Shown here piece by piece: positions 5,702 to 11,775 of a DNA stretch of 12,874 bases. The DNA is from Lachnospiraceae bacterium (GTDB taxonomy: Bacteria > Bacillota_A > Clostridia > Lachnospirales > Lachnospiraceae), in contig VSOD01000082.1 in the NCBI GenBank assembly GCA_009774655.1, forward strand, positions 1-12,874. Reading direction: 5' to 3'. A program made the translations under genes and the position numbers. Below the pieces are notes generated by a model, which was not told the origin of the DNA, searched no databases, and saw nothing but the letters and a program-made list of their open reading frames with translations. Position 1 is the stretch's first letter. Each line of letters starts with the position of its first letter.

Positions 5702-8002
5702 ATGGTTAAATTGTTGGAAGGCGGCGCGTATCTGGTTCACGGAACGGAGATCGTTGCACAGGGCGCAGAGGCGGCGGCCGAGATTAAGAGTAAGACAGGA
5801 CGGGAAGTATCCAGGGAGGAAGCGGCCAGGAATACGATGGCTTACAGTATTCTTAAGGCGCATAATACTTCCGGAAACATGGACAGGCTTAAGATCAAAT
5901 TTGATAAACTGACTTCTCACGATATCACTTTCGTGGGTATCATACAGACGGCGCGGGCATCGGGACTGACCAGATTTCCCATTCCCTATGTGCTGACCAA
6001 CTGCCACAATTCGCTGTGCGCGGTAGGCGGTACGATCAATGAAGACGATCACATGTTCGGTCTGACCTGTGCCAAGAAGTACGGCGGTGTCTATGTACCG
6101 CCGCATCAGGCAGTCATTCACCAGTATGCCAGAGAGATGATGGCCGGCGGCGGCCGGATGATCCTTGGTTCCGATTCCCATACCCGTTACGGGGCGCTGG
6201 GAACAATGGCCATGGGCGAAGGTGGTCCGGAGCTGGTCAAGCAGCTGTTGTCGCAGACTTACGACATCAATATGCCGGGCATTGTAGGGGTGTACCTGAC
6301 GGGAGAACCGGTGAAAGGGGTCGGCCCGCAGGACGTGGCGCTGGCGATCATCGGCGCGGTGTTCGGTAACGGATATGTGAAGAATAAGGTGATGGAATTC
6401 GTGGGGCCTGGCGTGTCTTCTCTGAGCGCTGATTTCCGGATCGGCGTCGATGTGATGACTACGGAGACGACCTGTCTTTCCTCGATCTGGCGGACCGATG
6501 AACAGATCAGGGAGTTTTATGAGATTCACGGCAGAGTGGAAGAATATAAAGAGTTGAATCCGGGAGAGGTGGCGTACTACGACGGCATGATCATGGTGGA
6601 TCTGTCGAAGATCAGACCGATGATCGCCATGCCTTTCCATCCCAGTAATACGTATACGATCAGTGAAGTGAATGAGAACCTGCAGGATATTCTGCACGAT
6701 GTGGAGGAGCGGGCGAAGGTAAGCCTGGACGGGGCGGTGCCTTATTCTCTGCAGGATAAGATCGTCAACGGCAGATTCCTGGTGGATCAGGGGATCATCG
6801 CAGGCTGTGCGGGCGGCGGCTTCGAGAATATCTGCGCGGCAGCCGACATTCTGCGGGGCTCTTACATCGGCGCCGACGGCTTTACTTTAAGCGTGTACCC
6901 GGCGTCCATGCCTGTCTATATGGAGTTGATCCGGAATGGCTGCGCGGCGGCGATCCTGGAGACGGGCGCGGTGCTGAAGACGGCGTTCTGCGGTCCCTGC
7001 TTCGGCGCGGGCGATACGCCGGCGAACAATGCGTTCAGTATCCGGCATTCTACGAGAAATTTCCCGAACAGGGAGGGCTCCAAGCTGCAGAACGGCCAGA
7101 TTTCTTCCGTGGCGCTGATGGATGCCCGCTCGATTGCGGCGACAGCGGCCAACAAGGGTATGCTCACGCCGGCGACGGAATTCGACGGTGAGATCGGCAG
7201 ATATAAGTATCATTTCGATTCCAATATTTATAAGAACCGCGTCTTTGATTCCAGGGGCGTGGCAGATGAAACCGTGGAGATCCAGTTTGGCCCCAATATC
7301 AAGGACTGGCCGGCTATGGGGGCGCTTCCGGAGAATCTGGTGCTGCGTGTCGTATCCGAGATTCATGATCCGGTGACGACGACAGACGAATTGATCCCTT
7401 CCGGCGAGACTTCCTCCTACCGCTCCAATCCGCTGGGACTGGCAGAATTTACGCTTTCCAGAAAGGATCCGGAGTATGTGGGCAGGGCGAAGGACATCCA
7501 GAAGGCGGAGAAGGCCAGAATGCAGGGAGAGCATCCCTGTCAGGCACATCCGGATGTGAAGCCGGTGATGAATGTGATCAGGGAGACATTTGCGGATGCA
7601 TCCCATGAGAATACAGGATTCGGCTCAACGATCTTTGCGGTGAAGCCCGGAGACGGTTCTGCCAGAGAGCAGGCGGCAAGCTGTCAGAAGGTACTTGGCG
7701 GCTGGGCCAATATTGCCAATGAGTATGCGACCAAGCGTTACCGCTCGAACCTGATCAACTGGGGCATGCTGCCTTTCCTGATCGAAGAGGGAGAATTGCC
7801 ATTCCACAACCTCGATTACCTGTTCTTCCCGGATATCCGCAGGGCCGTGGAGGAGAAAGCGGATGTGATCAGGGCATACAAAGTCTCTGTGGAGGAGAAC
7901 AGGCTGACGGAGTTTACATTGAAACTCGGAGAGCTGACAGATGAGGAGCGGCAGATCATTTTGAAAGGATGCCTGATCAATTATAACAGAGTAGAGCAGT
8001 AA
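5702..8002 (+). CDS. Aconitase-superfamily hydratase, YbhJ-like
   Basis: 766-residue Fe-S hydratase of the aconitase superfamily. The sequence most resembles the poorly characterised YbhJ-type 'hydratase' group rather than AcnA, AcnB or LeuC, so the substrate is not known. Visible family landmarks are I-H-Q at 139-141 and G-S-D-S-H-T at 156-161 (the catalytic Asp-Ser-His region). C369 (A-G-C-A-G-G, replacing the usual G-S-C-T-N) and the C430-G-P-C433 pair are the three expected [4Fe-4S] ligands. S-T-R-N-F-P-N-R-E-G is at 450-459. In the swivel domain, G-D-G-S-A-R-E (650-656) has Ser653 where aconitases have the catalytic serine, but Ala654 where they usually have a second serine. Y-R-S-N-L-I-N-W-G-M-L-P-F closes the active-site part at 680-692. 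The gene appears to stand alone: its own promoter lies at 5578-5606, pseG diverges upstream, and a terminator-like hairpin lies 130 nt downstream. No TCA-cycle or leucine-pathway partner is nearby. Hydration/dehydration of a tricarboxylate-like acid is inferred from the fold. Confidence 0.9.
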   Translation: MVKLLEGGAYLVHGTEIVAQGAEAAAEIKSKTGREVSREEAARNTMAYSILKAHNTSGNMDRLKIKFDKLTSHDITFVGIIQTARASGLTRFPIPYVLTNCHNSLCAVGGTINEDDHMFGLTCAKKYGGVYVPPHQAVIHQYAREMMAGGGRMILGSDSHTRYGALGTMAMGEGGPELVKQLLSQTYDINMPGIVGVYLTGEPVKGVGPQDVALAIIGAVFGNGYVKNKVMEFVGPGVSSLSADFRIGVDVMTTETTCLSSIWRTDEQIREFYEIHGRVEEYKELNPGEVAYYDGMIMVDLSKIRPMIAMPFHPSNTYTISEVNENLQDILHDVEERAKVSLDGAVPYSLQDKIVNGRFLVDQGIIAGCAGGGFENICAAADILRGSYIGADGFTLSVYPASMPVYMELIRNGCAAAILETGAVLKTAFCGPCFGAGDTPANNAFSIRHSTRNFPNREGSKLQNGQISSVALMDARSIAATAANKGMLTPATEFDGEIGRYKYHFDSNIYKNRVFDSRGVADETVEIQFGPNIKDWPAMGALPENLVLRVVSEIHDPVTTTDELIPSGETSSYRSNPLGLAEFTLSRKDPEYVGRAKDIQKAEKARMQGEHPCQAHPDVKPVMNVIRETFADASHENTGFGSTIFAVKPGDGSAREQAASCQKVLGGWANIANEYATKRYRSNLINWGMLPFLIEEGELPFHNLDYLFFPDIRRAVEEKADVIRAYKVSVEENRLTEFTLKLGELTDEERQIILKGCLINYNRVEQ

Positions 8003-8035
8003 AACGCGTTATTTGCGGATTTATGCCGTTAACAC

Positions 8036-8063
8036 TAAACTACCCGGGCAGTGCATCCGATAT
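8036..8063 (+). promoter_or_regulatory. Candidate sigma-D (FliA/sigma-28) promoter of the EF-hand protein gene
   Basis: TAAA (8036-8039), 16 nt, then TCCGATAT (8056-8063). The known sigma-D consensus is TAAA, about 15 nt, GCCGATAT or GCCGATAA, so 11 of 12 bases match. It lies 34 nt after the hydratase stop. Transcription would start near 8070, about 190 nt before the GTG of the next gene. If real, the downstream gene belongs to the late-flagellar/motility regulon. Confidence 0.6.
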
Positions 8064-8133
8064 AGTAGATACAAGGGACGGCTGATCCTGGCCAGACGGT
8101 TGTTTCTTGAATCTGAATAATGTATAGACCATG

Positions 8134-8188
8134 GACGGTATTTTTTGAGGGAAAAGGATTTTCTTTGGGGGATGCCGTCTTTTCTATT
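8134..8188 (+). terminator. Terminator-like hairpin (hydratase terminator or leader attenuator)
   Basis: GACGGTAT (8134-8141) pairs with ATGCCGTC (8172-8179), with one G-T pair. Inside the loop GAAAA (8151-8155) pairs with TTTTC (8159-8163), extended by G-T pairs. The stem is followed by TTTTCTATT. It can end hydratase transcripts. Because it lies downstream of the sigma-D match, it could also attenuate transcription of the EF-hand gene. Confidence 0.5.
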
Positions 8189-8243
8189 GCCATGCATCAC
8201 GGATGATGCAGTCGGTGGCACAGACGGGCATAGATGGGGTCTG
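8188..8243 (+). other. Two further leader hairpins before the EF-hand gene
   Basis: TGCATCA (8193-8199) pairs with TGATGCA (8204-8210) over a CGGA loop. TGCCA (8188-8192) and TGGCA (8216-8220) close an outer stem with a 5-nt bulge on the 3' side. Then CAGAC (8221-8225) pairs with GTCTG (8239-8243). The last hairpin ends 6 nt before the Shine-Dalgarno sequence at 8250. I do not recognise a known riboswitch class. Confidence 0.4.
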
Positions 8244-8249
8244 GGCAAA

Positions 8250-8255
8250 AGGAGG
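8250..8255 (+). promoter_or_regulatory. Ribosome binding site deciding a GTG start
   Basis: A perfect AGGAGG lies 5 nt before GTG 8261. It argues for that GTG over the in-frame ATG at 8234, which precedes the site and has no Shine-Dalgarno of its own. Confidence 0.75.
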
Positions 8256-8260
8256 TAAGT

Positions 8261-9346
8261 GTGAGAATCGATTCCGGTGTAGTAGCTATGGAATCCACCA
8301 GAAAGTATTCTTCTGTGACGGTCAGGTCTGCGAGGGGCTCTATGGTGCGTCGTACAGGGAATTTGAACAGGGATCCGGGCAATCTGGGCGGTTTCTTCGG
8401 CAGCCTGGACAGTACCGGTGAGAACACGGGACAGACAGAAGAGAATGGTAAGAACAACGCGAATTTAGAAGATATAACCACACATTTTCAGAATTTGTCC
8501 AATGCAGGGCGGGTATCCGGCGCCACAAGGCAGCAGGATCCGGTCATGACCATCCGGCAGCAGTGTGTGCGCTTCCTGCTGGATTTGTTTTTCCGGTTTC
8601 GCGGGGAGAACATGCGGGAAGAAGATCTGCCGGGGATGCCGGGCAGTTTTGGAATGAACAGCCAGCAGCCGGTCTATCAGGTAAATACGATCACAAATGA
8701 GTATTATCACAGGGAAGAGGAGCATACTGCGTTTGCCACACAGGGCATGGTAAAGACGGCGGACGGCAGGGAGCTTTCTTTTCAGCTGGAATTTTCCATG
8801 AGCCGCAGCTTTGAAGAATATTATAAGGAAACGTATGAGACCGGATTTGTGAGCTATTGTGATCCGCTGGTGATCAATCTGGATACAAATATTGCACAGG
8901 TGTCGGATCAGAAGTTTTTCTTCGATCTGGATCAGGACGGCAAAGAAGAGGAGATTTCTTCCCTGAAATCGGGCAGCGGTTTTCTGGCGCTCGACCTGAA
9001 CGGCGACGGCGTGATCAATGACGGCGGGGAGCTTTTCGGAACGAAGTCCGGCAACGGGTTTGCCGATCTGGCAAAATATGATTCCGACGGCAACGGCTGG
9101 ATTGACGAGGCGGATGCGGTATGGGAGAAGCTCTTGATCTGGACGAAGGACGAGGATGGCAATGACAAGCTCTACCATCTGTCAGAGCTGGGTGTGGGCG
9201 CCATAGGGCTTGGCAGGACATCGACCCAGTTTGCGCTGAATTCTGAGAAGGATAACAGTCATAATGCCATGATCAGAAGTACGGGCATCTTTCTGTATGA
9301 AAACGGGAATGTCTCTACCGTACAGCATCTGGATCTGGTAAGATAA
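8261..9346 (+). CDS. EF-hand/dockerin-like calcium-binding protein without signal peptide
   Basis: 361-residue protein with no named family that I can assign firmly. From GTG 8261 the N-terminus (M-R-I-D-S-G-V-V-A-M) is polar and has no Sec signal or lipobox. Residues 30-95 are low-complexity and Gly/Asn-rich. A short hydrophobic patch lies at 103-111, and an unassigned conserved-looking region covers 135-200. The C-terminal part has Asp-rich loops of calcium-site type: D-L-D-Q-D-G at 222-227, D-L-N-G-D-G-V-I-N-D-G-G-E at 245-257, D-S-D-G-N-G-W-I-D-E-A-D at 274-285 (a full 12-residue EF-hand loop), and a weaker D-E-D-G-N-D at 297-302. The 'L-D-L-N-G-D-G...G-E-L-F-G' arrangement is shared with calcium-binding modules at the ends of large secreted repeat proteins. 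The sigma-D-type promoter upstream suggests a motility role, and lack of a signal peptide would fit a cytosolic protein or flagellar-route export. Both ideas are inference. Confidence 0.75.
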   Translation: MRIDSGVVAMESTRKYSSVTVRSARGSMVRRTGNLNRDPGNLGGFFGSLDSTGENTGQTEENGKNNANLEDITTHFQNLSNAGRVSGATRQQDPVMTIRQQCVRFLLDLFFRFRGENMREEDLPGMPGSFGMNSQQPVYQVNTITNEYYHREEEHTAFATQGMVKTADGRELSFQLEFSMSRSFEEYYKETYETGFVSYCDPLVINLDTNIAQVSDQKFFFDLDQDGKEEEISSLKSGSGFLALDLNGDGVINDGGELFGTKSGNGFADLAKYDSDGNGWIDEADAVWEKLLIWTKDEDGNDKLYHLSELGVGAIGLGRTSTQFALNSEKDNSHNAMIRSTGIFLYENGNVSTVQHLDLVR

Positions 9347-9347
9347 C

Positions 9348-9378
9348 GGTATAAAAAAAGAATTGTCCACATACGAAT
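9348..9378 (+). promoter_or_regulatory. Candidate sigma-E promoter of spoIID
   Basis: GGTATAA (9348-9354) and CATACGAAT (9370-9378) resemble the mother-cell sigma-E elements (ATA-containing -35, CATA-containing -10) with about 15 nt between. spoIID belongs to the sigma-E regulon in Bacillus and Clostridia. The -10 is an imperfect match. Confidence 0.4.
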
Positions 9379-9418
9379 AGTACATGGAAAACAAAGGCAG
9401 TAACCAGGAGTATGTACT
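9379..9418 (+). repeat. 7-bp inverted repeat in the spoIID leader
   Basis: AGTACAT (9379-9385) and ATGTACT (9412-9418) are exact inverted copies separated by 26 nt, directly after the candidate sigma-E -10 element and before the spoIID start. It could be a regulator site or an RNA stem. Confidence 0.3.
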
Positions 9419-9440
9419 GTGATGATGTGGGGTGTTTCAT

Positions 9441-10427
9441 GTGAAGTATCATAGAATCGTCTTAAAGAAAACAAGCAAAAGAGATGCGGGCGGCTTTCTT
9501 TTGTTTGTTTTTTTGCTGCCCTATGTGTGTGCAAGTCTGTGGGGGCATGTGGGGGAGGAGACAGAGAAGCTGCGGCAGAGAGAAGGCATGCCGCAGGCGC
9601 AGGAGGCGGCGGGGTATGAGATCCTGGTGAAATATGACTGGGGTGTCTGGGCGCTTCCGCTGGAAGAGTATCTGGTCTATAAGCTGAGCGCCGTTATGCC
9701 GCAGGAGTATGAGAAGGAAGCGCTGAAGGCACAGGCGGTGCTTCTGCGGACGGAGGTCGTGGAGGCCCTCAGGGAAGAGGATACGAAGAGCCTGCAGATC
9801 TCGGGCGGGGGCATGGAACGGTGGTACGAGACGGATACGGGCTCGGAGGCGTATCTGCCCTGGCGGCAGGCGGTGGAGGAGACGGCCGGCCTGTATCTGT
9901 GCTGTGAGGGGGAACCGATACAGGCTTCTTATTTTAAGCTGAGCAACGGACAGACAAGAGACGCCGCCGAGGTATGGGATACGGATACACGGCCTTATCT
10001 GACGGGCATCTCCTGTGTGCAGGATAAGGCGGCCCGGGATTACAGCAGTATCGTGAAGGTTTCCAGAACGAATTATGTACGGACGCTGCAGGCCAGACTT
10101 ACGGGAAATTTTTCACAGCAGGAGATCCTGGAAGGGGCGGCGGTGTCCTATGACAGCGCAGGATATGTGACAAAAGTGTCGTTTTCTGCGGAAAATAAAG
10201 AAACACAGGAGATTGACGGGGAAGAGTTCCGCTATCTGTTTGACCTGCCGTCGGCATCTTTTGAGATGGAACAGGAGAAGACACAGGTGATCTTCCGGGT
10301 AACCGGGGTGGGACATGGCTTTGGTATGAGCCAGTATGGCGCCAATTGTATGGCATTGAACGGAGAGACGTATGATCAGATTCTGGCAGAATTTTTTTTC
10401 AGGACAGAATTAGCAAAATTTGAATAA
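9441..10427 (+). CDS. spoIID: Stage II sporulation protein D (SpoIID), divergent
   Basis: Mother-cell membrane protein of the engulfment (DMP) machinery. Its family degrades denuded peptidoglycan strands as a lytic transglycosylase and stimulates SpoIIP. From GTG 9441 the protein has 328 residues. GTG 9432 would give 331, but the GGGG at 9429-9432 sits 8 nt before 9441 and favours it. A basic N-terminus is followed by a membrane anchor near residues 17-36. The SpoIID signature follows: P-L-E-E-Y-L, then M-P-Q-E-Y-E-K-E-A-L-K-A-Q-A-V with L-L-R-T (about 86-104). S-N-G-Q-T-R lies in the middle (about 168-173), and near the C-terminus come G-H-G-F-G-M-S-Q-Y-G-A and Y-D-Q-I-L. Most family members read E-M-P at the first motif; here it is V-M-P (codon GTT). 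The gene is followed 144 nt later by spoIIQ, the usual clostridial neighbour. Function in engulfment is well supported; catalytic competence is uncertain. Confidence 0.88.
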   Translation: MKYHRIVLKKTSKRDAGGFLLFVFLLPYVCASLWGHVGEETEKLRQREGMPQAQEAAGYEILVKYDWGVWALPLEEYLVYKLSAVMPQEYEKEALKAQAVLLRTEVVEALREEDTKSLQISGGGMERWYETDTGSEAYLPWRQAVEETAGLYLCCEGEPIQASYFKLSNGQTRDAAEVWDTDTRPYLTGISCVQDKAARDYSSIVKVSRTNYVRTLQARLTGNFSQQEILEGAAVSYDSAGYVTKVSFSAENKETQEIDGEEFRYLFDLPSASFEMEQEKTQVIFRVTGVGHGFGMSQYGANCMALNGETYDQILAEFFFRTELAKFE

Positions 10428-10450
10428 CCTGTCAAAAATGGGTAAGACTA
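10422..10450 (+). promoter_or_regulatory. Candidate sigma-F promoter of spoIIQ
   Basis: GGTAAGACTA (10441-10450) agrees at every fixed position with the sigma-F -10 consensus GGnrAnAnTw. GAATA (10422-10426), 14 nt upstream, matches four of five bases of the -35 consensus GywTA. It overlaps the last codon and stop of spoIID. spoIIQ is a forespore sigma-F gene in Bacillus subtilis. The predicted leader is about 115 nt. Confidence 0.5.
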
Positions 10451-10556
10451 ACACCATGTACTTGCATATTGTGAGAGGCGTTTTTGGGGTATTTCCAGAA
10501 GCTGGCCTGGATCATTCACAAATCAGAAAGGTAAGTTTGGAAGTAAAAATGAAAAC

Positions 10557-10562
10557 AGGAGG
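10557..10562 (+). promoter_or_regulatory. Ribosome binding site of spoIIQ
   Basis: AGGAGG is 9 nt before ATG 10572, supporting that start. Confidence 0.65.
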
Positions 10563-10571
10563 CAAGGTTTC

Positions 10572-11615
10572 ATGGTAAGGAGAAATAGAAACAGTGTTAG
10601 GAAAGAGCGTGCCATTATGTTGGCATCATCTGTGCTGGTATTGACGGCACTGACGGTCACCGGTGTTTTTGTAAAGCGAAATAACAATGCGGAGAAGGAA
10701 GATTATGTGGTGGATTTCGAGGCCATCGAGAAGAGCGATAATATGACCGCCGAGAATATGATGACCGGAGAGGAACTGGATACGCTGTTTGCGGAAGTGG
10801 GCACGGATGATCTGGATTACGACCCCAGCTTTCAGGAGGCGAATTCCCTCCATGTAGAGAATACGGAGGGCAAACTGTCGCCGGAAGGGATCGCAGCCAA
10901 AGACAGCAAAGAAGACAAGAAGACTGACAGCCAGGACAAGAAGGATGCAAAAGCGGTAAGCGAGGAGAATGAGGAAACTGCGCAGACGTCGAAGGAGATC
11001 GAGAAGGAAATAAAGAGCAGTGAGGCAAAGACCGCGGAACCCATAATCGAAGAAACCAGTAAAAAACAGGACAAGAGCAAGAAAAAAGAAGAGGAAGAAG
11101 CTGATGCAGGGATGTTTGACGAGTCGGTAGACACGGCGCAGAAGAATGAAGCGCCGGAGACCGCGGAGGCGATTTCCACGACAGTACAGCCCACACTGGA
11201 TTTTAAGGAAGAGGACGGGCTGGTGTGGCCGATCGTGGGAGATGTGCTGGTCAACTACAGTATGGACAAGACCGTCTATTTCCCGACGCTGCAGCAGTAT
11301 AAATATAATCCGGCCATTGTCATTGCGGCCAACAAGGGAGACAGCATCACCGCGGCGGCGGACGGACGCGTGGTATCCGTAAGCTATGATCCTGCGATCG
11401 GCAATACGGTGGTGATGGATCTTGGCAACGGTTATGAGCTGACTTATGGACAGCTGGAGAATATCACGGTATCCGAGGGAAGCTATGTATCCGTGGGGGA
11501 CGGGATCGGAACCGTGGCCGCACCTACCAAATATTACAGCGTGGAAGGCACGAATGTATATTTCAAGCTGACGAAGGACGGGGAACCGGTAAATCCGATG
11601 GGCCAGCTGAATTAG
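10572..11615 (+). CDS. spoIIQ: SpoIIQ-like forespore membrane protein with degenerate M23 (LytM) domain
   Basis: 347 residues, predicted single-pass forespore membrane protein. Family members cross the intermembrane space and bind SpoIIIAH to form the mother cell-forespore channel. A basic cytosolic tail (1-13) precedes a membrane helix at about 14-34. Residues 100-200 are a long Lys/Glu/Asp/Ser-rich linker. From 215 on, the fold is a LytM/M23 domain: W-P-I-V-G-D (219-224), A-A-A-D-G-R-V (261-267), G-N-T-V-V-M-D (277-283), Y-G-Q-L (292-295), G-D-G-I-G-T (309-314) and E-P-V-N-P (338-342). The zinc ligands are absent. Where M23 enzymes have H-x-G-x-D the protein reads N-P-A-I-V (246-250), and H-L-H-F is replaced by N-V-Y-F (328-331), so it should be non-enzymatic. 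Loss of catalytic residues is also known for Bacillus SpoIIQ. Position right after spoIID supports the name; a generic degenerate M23 protein is the alternative. Confidence 0.82.
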   Translation: MVRRNRNSVRKERAIMLASSVLVLTALTVTGVFVKRNNNAEKEDYVVDFEAIEKSDNMTAENMMTGEELDTLFAEVGTDDLDYDPSFQEANSLHVENTEGKLSPEGIAAKDSKEDKKTDSQDKKDAKAVSEENEETAQTSKEIEKEIKSSEAKTAEPIIEETSKKQDKSKKKEEEEADAGMFDESVDTAQKNEAPETAEAISTTVQPTLDFKEEDGLVWPIVGDVLVNYSMDKTVYFPTLQQYKYNPAIVIAANKGDSITAAADGRVVSVSYDPAIGNTVVMDLGNGYELTYGQLENITVSEGSYVSVGDGIGTVAAPTKYYSVEGTNVYFKLTKDGEPVNPMGQLN

Positions 11616-11625
11616 GAGGGCTGTG

Positions 11626-11660
11626 AGGGAATGCGCGGGGATGTGCATTCCCTGTTCTCT
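11626..11660 (+). terminator. Intrinsic terminator after spoIIQ
   Basis: AGGGAATGC (11626-11634) and GCATTCCCT (11645-11653) form a perfect 9-bp stem with a 10-nt G-rich loop that may pair further. It is followed by the pyrimidine-rich GTTCTCT. It lies 11 nt after the spoIIQ stop and closes the sporulation unit. Confidence 0.7.
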
Positions 11661-11726
11661 TTGCGGTGTGGTGGACAAAGAAGCAGGGAAGAGACAGACC
11701 GGGCACTAATACTGGTAAAAGGCGAT

Positions 11727-11739
11727 CTGTTAACAACAG
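11727..11739 (+). other. Small palindrome upstream of the amidohydrolase gene
   Basis: CTGTT (11727-11731), AAC, AACAG (11735-11739) is a 5-bp inverted repeat 37 nt before the amidohydrolase start. It could be an operator half-site pair, but it is short enough to be chance. Confidence 0.2.
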
Positions 11740-11775
11740 GAATAAGGACAGGAAGGAAAGAGGCGGATTGGGGTT

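Noticed and set aside
5645..6697. 350-codon open frame on the - strand inside the hydratase gene
   Set aside because: The + strand frame has aconitase motifs throughout. The antisense product is His/Arg-rich and resembles nothing.
8200..8260. Possible c-di-GMP (GEMM) riboswitch, suggested by the GGGCAAAA near 8243
   Set aside because: The second conserved helix and the GGACGCAAAG-like loop of that class are absent; the segment is explained by hairpins plus the Shine-Dalgarno.
8234..8260. ATG 8234 as start of the EF-hand protein
   Set aside because: The perfect AGGAGG at 8250-8255 lies downstream of it and is properly spaced for GTG 8261.
10488..10514. Alternative sigma-F promoter around GGTATTTCC...GGATCATTC
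   Set aside because: The -10 portion fails at most fixed positions of the consensus; the site at 10422-10450 is far better.
10626..11678. 350-codon open frame on the - strand across spoIIQ
   Set aside because: The Leu/Phe-rich stretches are the complement of the Lys/Glu-rich linker of SpoIIQ. No start signal is visible, and the frame runs through the spoIIQ terminator.
11661..11775. Sigma-A promoter for the amidohydrolase (TTGCGG, TGGACA or TAATAC elements)
   Set aside because: None of these elements has a partner at 16-18 nt; no pairing was convincing.
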